Assembly: GCA_016647705.1 (NCBI GenBank)
Contig: CM028330.1
Span: forward strand, 32,390,649-32,454,648
Length of the DNA: 64,000 bases
Source of the DNA: Eucommia ulmoides
Lineage: Eukaryota; Streptophyta; Magnoliopsida; Garryales; Eucommiaceae
Reading direction: 5' to 3'
Part shown: piece after piece, positions 1-12,366 of the stretch
How positions within the stretch are numbered: the first letter of the stretch is position 1
Layout: each line of letters starts with the position of its first letter
The notes under the pieces: generated by a model
Database searches by the model: none
What the model saw: the letters and a program-made list of their open reading frames with translations, nothing else
Told to the model about the DNA's origin: nothing
Made by a program: the position numbers and the translations under genes

Positions 1-582
1 TGATGAGAGAGCGTGCCATTTCTGCGAAGTAGGTTAAGAAAGACATGATCCTTGTATTCCATTGCATTATCTGAGTGAAAAACTTTGATATTTTTAGAAA
101 ATTAGGTTTGAACCATAGAGGAAAACTCAAAATATATTTGGAATAGTTTGGATCGATATTTCATAAGATACAACCATATATATCGAGAGTAGTCGTCCAT
201 AAAGATAACAAGGTAACGACAACCACCCATCGAGGCATGAGGAGAAGGCCCCAAATATCAGAATGAATGAGATCAAAGGGTACGAGAGAAATAGACTGAC
301 TTTCTTTAAAAGGAAGGGCTGGTTGTTTTACAAGTTGACAATAGATACATTAGAAAGACTCATGCTAAACTGAACGTAACTGACCACTAGAGATAAGTGA
401 TTGGAGTCGGTTAGATGATGTGTGGCTTAACCGAGAATGCCAAATTTGGTATGGTGATAGGAACAATGGTGGCTGTGGAGATAATAATGAGGATGAGAAT
501 ACTGGTGGTGGAGAGGTTGCACAGGTTGATGAAGGGACAAGTGGTTGTGGTGGTAGTAGAGTTTGAGATAGAAGGTGCAAAC
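1..582 (-). pseudogene. Copia pol fragment: GAG-pre-integrase and start of integrase core
   Basis: This is the part of element B's polyprotein that would insert new cDNA into the host genome. On the minus strand, about 440-370 reads as a GAG-pre-integrase segment (IWHSRLSHTSSNRLQSL). About 100-1 reads as integrase core with the HSDNAMEYKD block, which contains the second catalytic Asp, followed by an N-L-L-x-x-N-G-T-L-S-H segment. Both are standard Ty1/copia signatures. The frame is broken between them, with stops near 300-365, and the fragment is cut at the left edge and by the LTR of element A at 583. The open stretch 580-365 is a low-complexity Pro/Ser/His-rich linker. Non-functional relic. 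Confidence 0.75.
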
Positions 583-2755
583 TGTTGGCCCAGTGGAATA
601 CTCAAGAAGAGGGGGTGAATTGGGTAATTAAAAAAATATAAGAAAAAAAAATACTTTAATAACTCAAATAATTAATTTTAATCCTAAATTAATTATTATC
701 TTTATATCACAGTGGAATTATAAAATCAACTAGGTGCATACTACACAACAAAAATAAATATAGTAAAGATTGCAGCACACCAGAAATTTATACTGGTTCA
801 CCAAGCTACTCTTGGCTAATCTAGTCCTCCGAGTCCAACGGAGAGTCGCACCTACTAAACTCAAGATCCCTTCAAATATAGGAACCAAACCTTCATAAAG
901 ATTATTTTACAGGCTCAGAATCAACCTTTACAAAATTTCATTTTCACAGACTAAGGAATAACCTCTACTTTTTACAAGCTCAAGAATAACCTAATTCTTT
1001 TTAACACAAAGGCTAAAGAATCAAAACCTCACAAAACACTCTAAATATCATTTTATCCGGTAAAGATTGAACCGTTACAATTCACTCACAAATTCAATCA
1101 AGGAAAAATTAATACCTAATCTTTTTATACCTTAGGCAAAGATCAAAACCTCAATCTCTTTACCAGAAGAGATTGAAACCAGGTACCCTTGATTAGACAC
1201 TCCCAATAGTATCTAATCTGACACTCAACTCACCAATTACAAATAATTGATAAGAGATTTTCTCACTCGGAGCTTCTACCACCCTAGATAAATTACAACT
1301 CAATTAATATTGCAAAACTAGTGATAGAAAAGTGAGATATTCAAAATCTGATTTCGAATAAAAATTGGGTAGCACGTAATCAGATTAATTCAAGAAATTG
1401 TTTAAAAAAATATTTTTCAATAAAAATCAGAAAACAATTTCTAAAGATTTAATTTCAAAAAATAATCAAGCAAGACTATGTGGAAAGTAATTTGGAAAAA
1501 TCTCACAAGGAATCTACCAAAAAAATAATTAGAGCGATGTTATTTCAGATTTGGTAGCAGTAATGATTCACAACAAATGATTCTCAAGAATGTCTCTTAG
1601 AAAAGCTCTCACAAAAACTCAGTATGATTTTTCTTAGAAAAGCTCAATATGATTTCTTGATCTCTTAATCTCTCTTAATGATATGAAAAACACAGGTCTT
1701 TATAAATGGGGTTAAAATCAGTTCTCTAACGGTTGGTTCCCATTTGTCATGACACTTAATTTCTCTCTTAGAGCCCTTATATCATTAAGACTTTATTCTG
1801 GTTCAATTCAATTAATTATAGCTTTTAAATTTCTCAATTAAGTCACCCAAATATTTCTCAATCACAATTAAATAGAATAGAAACAATTATATATATCAAA
1901 TTGAGAAATATTTAAACTTAATGAACCAAATCAATAAGGATAAGATAATATATATAGCATATGTTATATAAGATTAAATCCCTAAAATCTCTCTTGAATC
2001 CGAACAAAAAAAGGATTAGTAACGGCTACTTTCTGATTGAAATCCGAAATTGCATAATATCCTGAAACAGACATACAAGTCGACCGACCAAGTTTAGCAG
2101 TCGACTCCTCGATTCAGGATGTAGCCAAGCTAAAAATTTTGTGCCCATCAGTCGACCTATCTGTTGACTTAGAGATTCAGAGAGTTCAATTTTTCTTTAC
2201 AGGTCAACCGCTCTGTCGACTTATAGATACAAAGAGTTCACTTTTAAGTACAGGTCGACCTACCTGTCGACCAAGAGATACAAAAAGTTTTTCTTCTTTG
2301 TTCGGTCGACTTACCTGTTGACTTATGTATGCTGGATCACTTTTCTAAACTCATTTTTAATTCATTCTAATTGATATTTTCGCCCCTTTAACCAATTTCT
2401 TTTCTTGGTTAGCTCCACTAAATATTTAAATTCAATTTTAATTATTTCTTTTTCAATTACATATAGGAGCAAGTAATTTATCTAATTAGGATTATATTAA
2501 AAACACACATATTTATAAAAATCATTTAAAAAACGTTTTGTACCATGTGTGATCCTAATTAAGATATTAAGAGTTAAAATTTTAACCTGAGTTGTTTTCC
2601 TTAGGTTCTTCAAATTCTTCAACCTCTTAATCATTCATCATCTTTATCATCATATCTTTATCATTTGAAACTAATAAACTAAAATCCTTAATCAAACCAT
2701 TAGTTCCACCAAAAACATCAACCTTTAATTGTCCATCAAAATCTTAAGATCAACA
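583..2755 (-). repeat. 3' LTR of copia element A (2173 bp)
   Basis: On the plus strand it begins TGTTGGCCCAGTGGAATAC and ends AAGATCAACA, so it is bounded by TG..CA. The same sequence recurs at 6241, 9822, 30233 (reverse orientation) and 37638, which defines a multicopy family with LTRs of about 2.1-2.25 kb. The part near 2080-2330 holds several short GTCGAC-centred repeats. Inside this LTR, 'tttataaatgggg' near 1699-1711 could be the core promoter in reverse. Confidence 0.85.
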
Positions 2756-2776
2756 ATCTCCCCTTTTTTGATGATG
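2756..2776 (-). other. Polypurine tract of element A
   Basis: The minus strand reads as a purine run AAAAAAGGGGAGAT directly before the LTR start TGTTGATC. This is the usual primer for plus-strand DNA synthesis and fixes both the element's orientation and its LTR boundary. Confidence 0.75.
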
Positions 2777-2989
2777 ATAATTAACTTTGATGTTTCTTCA
2801 AAACAATAATGTAACCACACTCCCCCTAAATCCGAGGACGAGTTCTTTAACTAATTAATGCAAAGTAATGAAGATAATCAAAATATTTTCAATCAAAGAA
2901 CAAATTTCAATATACAATAAACTCCCCCTTACAATATTCAACAAAACATCAATTAATTGTCCTATTTTGTTATCTAAAAAAAATTGAGT

Positions 2990-4535
2990 AGAGAGGAACC
3001 ACACGATAATTCTATTCTAGACAAATATCATTATGTCTAGTCATACCCAAACTGCGAATGATTTTCACAAACTGATCTTCCACTAGTAGTTTGGTAAAAA
3101 TATCAACAAGTTGGTCGGAGGTATCAATATACTCAATAACAATGTCCCTTTTCTGAATGTGATCACTAATAAAGTGATGTCTAATCTCTATATGCTTAGT
3201 TCGTGAGTGTTATGTAGGATTCTTACTTAGACAAATAGCACTTTTATTATCACAAAAGATCGGGACCTCCTCCATACAAATTCTAAAGTCATTTAACTGT
3301 TGCTTAATATATAAAATTTGAGCACAACAGTTACCAACTGCCATATATTCAGTCTCAGTAGTAGATAAGGCTATTGAATTATCTTTCTTGCTTGACTAAG
3401 AAATTAAAGCATGTCCTAACAAATGACATGACCCACTCATGCTTTTTCGCTCAACATTGCAACCAGCAAAATCAGCATCGGAGTAACTTAGCAATTTAAA
3501 ATTACTTCCCCGAGGATACCATAATCCTAGGTCAATCGTCCCCTTTAAGTATCAAAAAATTCACTTAGCCGCAGTCAAGTGCGATTCTTTAGGACATGAC
3601 TGAAATCTAGCACAACGACAAACACTATACATAATGTCAGGTCTACTTGCAGTTAAATATAATAAACTACCAATCATATCTCGATACATTTTTTCATTAA
3701 CACTTTTACCCGTATCGTCTTTTTCTATCTTCGTAGCCGTTGCTATGGGAGTTTTGTACTCTTTAGCGCCTTCCAAGCCATATTTCTTTAACAACTCCTT
3801 AGTGTATTTAGCTTGATTTATAAATATTCCATCTTTGGTTTGCTTTATTTGCAGTCCAATAAAGAAATGCAACTCTCCTATCATGCTCATTTCAAATTCA
3901 ACCTGCATTATCTTAACAAACTCTTGACAAAGATCCTCATTAGCAGATCCAAAAATATATAATCAACATACACTTGTACTAATAGAATATCAGAATAAGT
4001 TTGCTTCACAAACAGTGTTATATCACAAATACCCATTCGAAAACCATTTTCGATCAAATATCGGTTGAGTCTATCATTCCAAGCTCTGGGAGCTTGTTTG
4101 AGCCCATATAAAGCCTTGCGAATACGTGATCAAGAAATTTATCACTTTCAAATCCTGGGGGTTGTTTCACATAAACTTCTTCTAGAAAGCCATTTAGAAA
4201 TGCACTCTTTACATCCATTTGATATAATTTAAAATTACGTGAACATGCAAAAGCGAGTAGCATTCTAATTGCTTATAGTCTAGCAAAAGAAGCATATGTC
4301 TTATCATAATCAATTATTTCTTCTTGATTATAGTCCTATGCCACTAATCTTGCTTTATTTCTAATTACCATACCAGATTCGTTCTTTTTATTTCTAAAAA
4401 TCCATTTAGTACCAATAACTAGATGAAAATCCGGTCTCGGAACAAGACACAATACTTTGTTTCGCTCAAATTGAACTAACTCATCTTGCATTGCGGAAAT
4501 CCAAAATTCATCAGTTAATGCCTTATCGATATTTT
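2990..4535 (-). pseudogene. Reverse transcriptase and RNase H region of copia element A
   Basis: This region would copy element RNA into DNA. Reading from 4535 down, RT blocks include W-I-F-R-N-K-K (about 4400), YQMDVKSAFLNG (about 4220-4185) with the first catalytic Asp, and QPPGF. The YVDD box near 3960-3980 has become YVDY, so a catalytic Asp is lost. The segment 3908-3561 covers the thumb region, including the copia blocks around IGSLLYLTASRPD. RNase H follows with SDADFAGC (about 3480), LSTTETEYMA (about 3350) and CDNKSAICLSKNP (about 3230). It ends near 2990 in a run resembling the usual copia C-terminus. Several in-frame stops and a frameshift near 4130 make it inactive. Confidence 0.85.
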
Positions 4536-4689
4536 TAGGCTCAATTTGAGATAAGAAAGCAAGATTAATTATATCCCTAAGAGAAGAAAGAGTACTTATA
4601 CCTTTTTCGAAATTTTTGATGATTTCTTTTATCGAATATCCCGGTACTGTCTTTATAGTTTTTGGTAAAGTTGAATCCTTTTCCTTAGG

Positions 4690-6100
4690 TTCCTCCTCTT
4701 ATTGGGACTCCTTAGATACATTATCAGCTTGATTTTGATTATTTGAAATACCTGCATCATCATCATCCAAAACCTTTCTCGACAAGAATGGATCAGCTTC
4801 CTCAAAAACAACATGCATAGTTTCTTCTACTACTAACGTACGTTTATTATAAACTCTATAAGTCTTACTGTTAGTAGCATATCCAAAGAAAATCCCATAA
4901 TCAGATTTAGCATCAAATTTACTAAGATTATACTTGTCATTCAAAATAAAACACTTACATCCAAATATTTTAAAATAGGAAATATTAGGAGTCTTACCAT
5001 TTCATATTTCATATGAAGTTTTGTTAAACCTTCTACGAATCGATATCCGATTCACTACGTGGCAAGCTGTACTTACTGCTTCAGCCCAAAAATAGGTTGG
5101 TTAGCAATTTTTATTAAGCATCGTTCTGGCTATCTCTTGAAGCGTCCTGTTTTTTCTTTCCACTACACCATTTTGTTGCGGTGATCTTGGTGTAGAAAAG
5201 TTATGAGTATAACCATGCTCATCTCAGTAACTTACCACATCATAATTCTTAAACTCTCTTCCTCTGTCACTTCGAATGTTAATAATAAAACATTGCTTCT
5301 CATTTTGAACACGTTTACAAAATTTAGCAAGAACAGAAGCAACCTCACTTTTCTTAGCAAGAAAAAAAATTCCCAGGTAAGTCTGGAATAATCATCAACT
5401 ATTACAAATGCATAAAACTTACCACCAAAACTAGCAACAGAGTTAGGTCCAAACAAATCAAGATGCAATAATTCAAGACATCTAGACGCGGACGTGTGCA
5501 TATTTTTCTTAAATGATGATCTAACATGCTTTCCTAATTGACATGCATCATATACTTTATCTTTCACAAATTTCAAATCAGGTAGGCAATGTACGAAACT
5601 CTTCTTAGATAAGTTAGAGATTAACTCCATATTAGCATGCCCAAATATTCTATGCCATAACCAAATATTTTCAGATAGAGCATTCAAACAAGATAAATTT
5701 TGAGAATTAAAATCATCAAATGAGCAAGTATAAACATTCTCAAAACGTGATGCAACTAACAAGATACTACTATCACGACTATTCTTAATAATGCACCAAT
5801 CATGATCAAATATAACATTATAACCCTTGTCATATAGTTGACTAATACTAAACAAATTATGTTTAAGTCCATCAACTAGTAACACATATTTAATAATAGT
5901 AGTACCATTACCGATATTACCTATACCGATAATTTTACCCTTTGCATTGTCTCCAAAAGTCACATGACCTCCATCTTTAGGTGTCAAAGATGTAAATTTT
6001 CTTTTGTCTCCCGTCATGTGTCGAGAACAACCACTATCCAGGAGCCATTTGTCCTTGCTTATTGAAACTTTTAGAATAACCTGCAAGGACCACCTCAAAT
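4690..6100 (-). pseudogene. Protease and integrase region of copia element A
   Basis: The longest open stretch is 6098-5232 (288 codons). Near 6040-6010 it carries the aspartic protease motif LLDSGCSRHMTG. Near 5660-5530 is a GAG-pre-integrase HHCC segment (LWHRIFGHANMELI ... DACQLGK) in which the first Cys of the CxxC pair has become Tyr. The integrase core starts near 5480 with LLHLDLFGP and VIVDDYSR. After a break at 5232, the core continues to NGVVERKNRT (about 5130), which holds the catalytic Glu. The integrase C-terminal part occupies 4944-4699, with the copia-typical FGYATNSKTYRVYN segment. Catalytic residues are mostly present, but stops and shifts break the frame. Confidence 0.85.
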
Positions 6101-6235
6101 AGTTCCTAAGTGGTACCTAACCTAAGTGGGTCCGATCTTGTTAGTTGGGACAATTTTAGTTCCTTTTGGAACCTAAACTTGTTTACAGTTAGATATTTTA
6201 GCAAAATATCTGCGAATAGTATACCCCACAACATT
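6100..6235 (-). pseudogene. Gag C-terminal linker of copia element A
   Basis: The minus strand retains a decayed linker between gag and protease, including VPKGTKIV followed by PTNKIGP, a pattern typical of copia gag C-termini of this lineage. Joined across the solo LTR at 6241-8367, it continues the second zinc-knuckle segment that starts at 8373. Several stops are present. Confidence 0.6.
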
Positions 6236-6240
6236 ACATT

Positions 6241-8367
6241 TGTTGGCCTAGTAGAATACCCAAAAGGGGGGTGAATTGGGTAATTAAAAAACTTATCAGA
6301 ATAAAATTTGAATAAATCAAATAATTAATTTTAAGCCTAAATTACTTATTATCTTTATAACACAGCGAAATTAATTAATCAACTAGGTGCACACCCAAAT
6401 AGAAAAAATAAAAAAATAAATATAGCAGCACACCAAAAATTTATACTGGTTCACCAAACTACTTTTGGTTAATTCAGTCCCTCGAGATCCACGGAGATTG
6501 CATCCACTAAAACCATGATCTCTTTAAAGATAGGAACCAAACCTGCACACTAATTCTTTTACAGGCCCAGAATCAACCTTTACAATATCCTTTTCTCAAG
6601 CTAAGGAAGAACCTCTACTTTTTACAGGCTAAAGAATAATCTAATTCTTTTTAACACTAAGGCACAAGAATAGAAATCTCTCAAAACACTCCAACTATCA
6701 TTTTCATAGGTAAGGATGAAACCTTTACAAATCACTCACAACGCAATTCTTATCCAGGAAGAATCACTACCTCAATCTCTTTACAGCAAGAGACTGACAC
6801 CCAACTACCCTTAATTAATTACCCCCAATGGTATTTAACCCGTCACAACTCACCAGCACACAAATTGATAAGAAATAAATCTCACTCGGAGCTTCTACCA
6901 CCCTAGATAAATAATAACTCAATTAATATCCCAACTAGTGATAGAAAAATGTGAGATACAAAAATCTGATTTTAATGAGAATATAGGTAGCAAATTGGAG
7001 CAAGTAATCAGATTCAAGAAATTGTTTATAAAAATATTTTCTTCAAAAATCAGAAACAATTTCTAAGAACAATTTTCAAATATAAAATCAATAAACAAAT
7101 AATAAGCAATTTGGAAAGATCTCACTCTGAATCCACCGGAAGAAAATAGTATTGTAATGTAACTTCAAATCGGTAGCAGCAATGATCGACAAATGATTCT
7201 CTTAGAAAAGCTCACTCAATTCTCAATAAGATATCTCTTAAAAAAACTCACTCAAATGTTATATTCTGATATCTCTTGATAATATATGAGTTCTCTTTCT
7301 TAGAATGATTAGTCATAAATAAAAATTTGCAGGTCTATATATAAGAATATGAAATCAGCCTTATAATGGCTAGTTTACATGTGTCATGATAATTAATAGC
7401 ACTTATAAACCCCTTATATCATAATAATTTCATTTAGGTTCAATTTCACTTAAAAACAACTTTTAAATCTTTCAATTAAACCCCTTAAATATTTCTCAAT
7501 CTCAATAAATTAGAATTGAATCAATTTCAAGAACTAAATTGAGAAACATTATTATTTAGTGTACCAAAGCAATAGGATTTAATTAGTATGTGAATCATAT
7601 CTTAAATATAGATAATATCCCCGAAATCTCTCTCAAATCCCAACAAAAAATGGTTACTTTTGGATATAATTTCGGATCAAACAGTACCTTGAAACAGCGC
7701 AAACGGTCTACTTCCCAATCGACTGCCTGATTCAGATTGTAGACAATAGAGCTCATCGGTCGATTGCCTGGTCGACTCATATATTTAGAGAGTTCAGCAC
7801 TTCTTCACCGGTCAACCTATAGGTCGACTTGTTGATTCAGAGAGTTCAGCCCTTCTTTGCCGGTCGATCTGTCGGTCGACTTAGAGATACAAGTTCTTTC
7901 AACTTTCTTGTCCGGTCGACTCACCAGTCGACTGCCATCTTCTGGATTTCTTCTCTGAATACATTTGTAACTCATTTTCTTTTACGTTTTCGCCCCTTTA
8001 ACTATTTTCTCTTAAAAAATTAGTTCCACTAATCTTTTTATATTCCATTTTAGTCATTCAAAATTATTTCTTCTCAATTCACATAGGAGTAAATAATTTT
8101 AATAAAAAACACATAAATGATAAAAATACATTTTGTGCAATGTGTGTGTTCCTAAATGGGATATTAAGAGTTGAAATTTACCTGAGTTGTTTTCCCTAAT
8201 TTCTTCAAACTCTTAATTCTTCAATATCTTCAACTTCATCACTTAGTATCCATTTAATTTGTCATCTTCATCATTTAGAACTTTAAATCACTGAAACACT
8301 CAATTAATACATTAGTTCCACCAAAACATCAATATTTAATTGTTCATCAAAATCTTTAGAATCAACA
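6241..8367 (-). repeat. Solo LTR of the element-A family (2127 bp, TSD ACATT)
   Basis: It begins TGTTGGCCTAGTAGAATACC, ends AATCAACA, and is flanked by a perfect 5-bp duplication ACATT (6236-6240 and 8368-8372). It matches the LTR of element A over its length but has no internal region attached, so it arose by LTR-LTR recombination. It sits inside the gag region of element A, splitting its second zinc-knuckle segment. The GTCGAC-type short repeats of this family are at 7700-7935. Confidence 0.9.
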
Positions 8368-8372
8368 ACATT

Positions 8373-9800
8373 TAAAACATCTAACAAGATCTTTGGTTTT
8401 AGAAAAGAACTTATGAAAACGTTTTTGTTTAAGATTTTTCTGAAATCCAATATTGACTTTATCAAAAACTCCACGTGAACTTCCCAAAAGAATTTTCAAG
8501 TTATTTTCACCGCTGGTGAATTTGAGAACAATTGATTGCAAATCCATCAATTTGGATTTTAATTCATTGTTTTCAGATTCGTAGTCCATCACTTGCTTAT
8601 TTAATGTATTAATTGTACTTTGAAGGACATTTATTTTAGAACACTAGTTTTTATAATCATGAGAAATTTCTTGATAAATATCAAATAATTCATCAAAATC
8701 TAAAGGACAAGAACTTGAACATTTAATTACCTCACCACCAGTGGCCATCAATGCAGACATGGACATTTCTTCACTATCTGATTTTTTTCGAGCTACTTGA
8801 ATCAGTATCATCCCAAGTAGCCTTCATGAACTTCTTCTTATTGTTCTTTGCTTTCTTCTTTTCATTTTCTTTATCATTATTCAATTCGAGACAATCATTT
8901 TGAAAGTGACTGGTCTTGTGACAATTGTAACATTCCACTTTAGTCATGTTGAGGTTTCTTCTCCCACGGAATATGCGCTGAGTCATTTTTCTAAAATTCT
9001 TTGTGAGAAACGCTACATCTTTTTCTTGCTCACTGTCAAGACTTTTATCATCACTGTCATCTTCTTCTTTAATTTTTGAGCTTTTAGCGTCAAGAATTTC
9101 CTTTTGCTATTTTTGGTATCATCCTCATATCCTTTAATCGTCAATTCATGAGTCATCATGTTGTCTATGAGATCATTAATTTCGTATTTGCCAAGATCCT
9201 TAGCTTCCTTAATTGCCGTCACCTTTGACTCCCAGATTTTTGTTAAGGATCTTAGGACCTTTCATACTCTATCCTCCATGGAGTATGACTTTCCAAGTTG
9301 ACTCAAGTTATTGTATATGTTATTGAAGCGAGTATACATCTCATGAATCGATTCATTTTCTTCCATTCTGAATAACTCAAATTATCTCATAAGAGCGTTG
9401 ATTTTTGATTGCTTCACTTAACTTGTCCCTTCGTGGGTAACTTGTAGCTTATCCCACGTCTCCTTTGCAGATTTACAACCTGAAACTCTAGAATATTCAT
9501 TAGCATCTAAAGAGCAAAATAGAATGTTAATAGCCTGAGAGTTTATAGAGAGTTTCTACTTATCAGAAGCAATTAACTGTTCATTCTTCTTCTCAACTCC
9601 GTTTTCCATTGGAATAAACAGACCATCCTCGATTGTTAGCCACACATCATAATTTGTAGCCTGAAGGAAGACTATCATTTTGTCTTTTCAGAACGAGTAA
9701 CTTTCACCTGCAAACCAAAGTGGTCGGTGCATAGATTGCCCCTCAGCTAATGTGCTTATTATGTGCACCATGTGATCTTTGTTAGCTAAGTGCATCAAGC
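8373..9800 (-). pseudogene. Gag (nucleocapsid/capsid) region of copia element A
   Basis: Gag packages the element RNA in cytoplasmic particles. Reading leftward, 9720-9250 matches the gag-polypeptide region but is broken by stops. The stretch 9222-9013 continues it with a Lys-rich tail. At about 8938-8897 there is a clean CCHC zinc knuckle (CYNCHKTSHFQNDC: C-x2-C-x4-H-x4-C), followed by a Lys/Ser-rich spacer. The stretch 8592-8362 is a predicted coiled-coil-like Glu/Leu/Lys segment ending in CFKCC, the start of a second, degenerate knuckle split by the solo LTR. The long gag with two knuckle regions suits SIRE-type elements. Not functional. Confidence 0.75.
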
Positions 9801-9808
9801 TAAACTAG

Positions 9809-9820
9809 CTCTTATGCCAA
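9809..9820 (-). other. Degenerate primer-binding site of element A
   Basis: The minus strand reads TGGCATAAGAGC next to the LTR end, differing at two positions from the common plant PBS TGGTATCAGAGC (complementary to initiator Met tRNA). Its place against the LTR at 9822 fixes this LTR as the 5' one. Confidence 0.65.
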
Positions 9821-9821
9821 T

Positions 9822-11113
9822 TGTTGGCCCAGTGGAATACCCAAGAGGGGTAAATTGGGTAATTAAAAAAATATTAGAGAAAAAAAATACTTTAATAACT
9901 TAAATAATTAATTTTAATTCTAAACTAATTATTATCTTTATATCACAACGGAATTATAAAATCAACTAGGGGTACACAAAACAATAAAAATAAATAAAGT
10001 AAAGATTCCAGCACACTAGAAATTTATACTGGTTCATTAAGCTACTCTTGGCTAATCCAGTCCTCCGAGCCCTACGGAGAGTTGCACCCACTAAACTCAA
10101 GATCCCTTTAAATGTAGGAACCAAATCCTCACAAAAATTCTTTTACAGGCTCAGAATCAACCTTTACAAAATTTTCTTTTCATTGGGTAAGGAATAACTT
10201 CTACTTTTTACAGACTCAAGAATAACCTAATTCTTTTTAACACAAAGGCTAAAGAATCAAAACCTCACAAAACACTCCAAATATCCTTTTACCCGGTAAA
10301 GATTGAACCGTTACAATTCACTCATAAATTCAATCAAGGAAGAATTAACACCTAATCTTTTTATACCTTAGGTAAAGATCAAAACCTCAATCTCTTTACC
10401 GAAAGTGATTGAAACTAGGTACCCTTGATTAGACACTCCCATTAATATCTAATCCGACACTCAACTTACCAATTACAAATAATTGATAAGTAATTTTCTC
10501 ACTCGAAGCTTCTACCACCCCAGATAAATTAGAACTTAATTAATATCCCAAAACTAGTGATAAAAAATGAGATATTCAAAATCTGATTTTGAACAAAAAT
10601 TAGGTAGCACGTTTGAGCACGTAATCAGATTAATTCAAGAAATTGTTTTAAAAAATATTTTTCAATAAAAATCAAAAAACAATTTCTAAAGATCTAATTC
10701 CAAAAAATAATCAAGCAATACTATATGGAAAGTAATTTGGAAAAATCTCACCAGGAATCCACTGAAAAAATAATTAGAGCGATGTTACTTCAGATTCAGT
10801 AGCAATAATAATTCACAGTAAATAATTCTCAAGAATATCTCTTAGAAAATCTCTCACAAAAACTCAGTATGATTTCTCTTATAAAAGCTCAATATGATTT
10901 CTTAATCTCCTAATCTTTCTTAATGAAATGAAAAACACAAGTCTTTATAAATAGGGTTAAAATCAGTTCCCTAACGGCTAGTTCCCATTTGTCATGACAC
11001 TTAATTTCTCTCTTATACCCCTTATATCATTAAGAATTTATTCTGGTTCAATTCACTTAATTATAACTTTTAAATTTCTCAATTAAGTCCTCCAAATATT
11101 TCTCAATCACAAT
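9822..11113 (-). repeat. 5' LTR of element A, truncated
   Basis: This is near-identical to 583-1870 of the other LTR, starting TGTTGGCCCAGTGGAATACCC. Similarity stops abruptly after 'tctcaatcacaat' (11113). About 0.9 kb of LTR and the expected TSD are missing, and sequence of element B resumes. A deletion after insertion is the simplest explanation. Confidence 0.85.
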
Positions 11114-12353
11114 ATTTGTAGCAAAGAGTTTGGTGGAGAAAATGTCGGGATCAGATGACATATGATTAAAATAGGCAAAAACAGAGAACTAAGAAGATTT
11201 ACCTGTGGTAATTGAGATAGCAGGGGAAAGGTTTGTACCATTCATGGAGAAAATGTGACAGAGGAATGATGCCATATCTGCAATAGACATGGTAACAAAA
11301 ATGGAGGTAGGATCTGAACCCTTTTTGGCACTAAGAATGATCTAAGAACTTGCAGACATCGCTATTAAATCAGATCAACAACGTATACTATAACCCCATT
11401 AAATCGAACAAATCTCCATGATGAACCGAATGAACAATATAAAGAGAATTATACTGTATGATTCGAATTTGATTAAACGGATATCACAGATAAGTTCAAA
11501 ATGTTGAAATTATCCAGGAACTAATATTAAATCTCCAAGAATTGGGCGAGAAATAGGTGAATCGATATAGAAACCACACAAATATAAAGGAAAGTATATT
11601 ATGTGCATCTCAAACCACAAAATGGATGCTGAAAACAGAATCAGAGTGTCAAAAAACCCCAAGAACCGGTCCAACTTCACAGAAAATCGGTCAAAAAAGA
11701 CCTGAACCGGTCCGAGGATGATTTTCTCAAAGAACTGGTGATGTCGCATTGATGTGGACTGAGGTGGAAGTCAACGCTGACGTGGTGGTGGGTTAATGCT
11801 GACGTGGCAAAAAATTCGAAGTAATATTGACGTGGCGGCTGACGTGGCCAAGCAACTAGGGCTGACTGGGTGTTGGCTACTGATGGGGTAGTGACTTGGC
11901 AGCTAACATGGCGAAAGAGCAGTAAGAGGCGCGTGAGATCCACGCGCGAGAAATTGGCACTTTTAGACCACGCATGAGGGTGCGTGGATGGTCAAAATTG
12001 ACCGTGGCTGGTTTCTTTGGACTCGTCTCGTCGAGACGGTTCTGATGGTATGGTCGTAGATGAATTTGGAGCACCAGTTGAGGTGACAGAGCCCAAAATT
12101 CGAGACACCGAGGTTTGGTGGTAGTGCAGGCTCTTAGTGGAGTGTGAGGGCACGTGGATCATCTGGTAGTGGTGATTTTGGTGGCGTTGTATTTGTCTCT
12201 AAAAGACAAAGACGGTGGTGTAGTGGTTGTTGATACCGAAGCGGTGATGAAGCCTTTAGCAGTGATGAAAACCACAAGAGAAATGAGAAGCGGTGGCAAC
12301 AGAAGCTTTAGGATTGCAAAATATTTTAGGGAGAACAGGCGTAAGAAAGACTT
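11114..12353 (-). pseudogene. Leader and gag/pol N-terminal relic of copia element B
   Basis: Read from the PBS leftward, this is a Thr/Pro/His-rich region with many 'ccacgtca' repeats (12000-11740), a less repetitive AU-rich stretch, and then a copia-like segment at about 11360-11120. The short open pieces at 12074-11877, 11943-11677 and 11749-11510 overlap in different frames, so no single protein can be read. The 11360-11120 part includes T-M-S-I-A-D-M-A-S-F-L, like the region ahead of the copia GAG-pre-integrase, but this is weak. It ends at the deletion scar with the LTR of element A. Confidence 0.45.
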
Positions 12354-12366
12354 GCTCTTGATACCA
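12354..12366 (-). other. Primer-binding site of element B
   Basis: The minus strand reads TGGTATCAAGAGC, nearly the plant Met-tRNA PBS, directly next to LTR end ..TTAACA. It marks 12367-12555 as the 5' LTR of a minus-strand element. Confidence 0.75.

Larger units (their letters stand above)
583..11113 (-). mobile_element. Copia LTR retrotransposon A (SIRE/Maximus-like, decayed)
   Basis: On the minus strand the order is 5' LTR (9822-11113, truncated), PBS (9809-9820), gag (about 9790-8373 and 6235-6100), protease, integrase, RT, RNase H (6100-2990), PPT (2756-2775) and 3' LTR (583-2755). PR-INT-RT-RH order identifies Ty1/copia. Long LTRs, a gag with two zinc-knuckle regions and the LDSGCSRHMTG protease motif resemble the SIRE/Maximus lineage; that lineage call is inference. 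A solo LTR interrupts gag at 6241-8367. Stops and frameshifts are scattered through all domains. The left flank ends CAAAC; the matching duplication on the right was lost with the LTR end. Confidence 0.85.
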
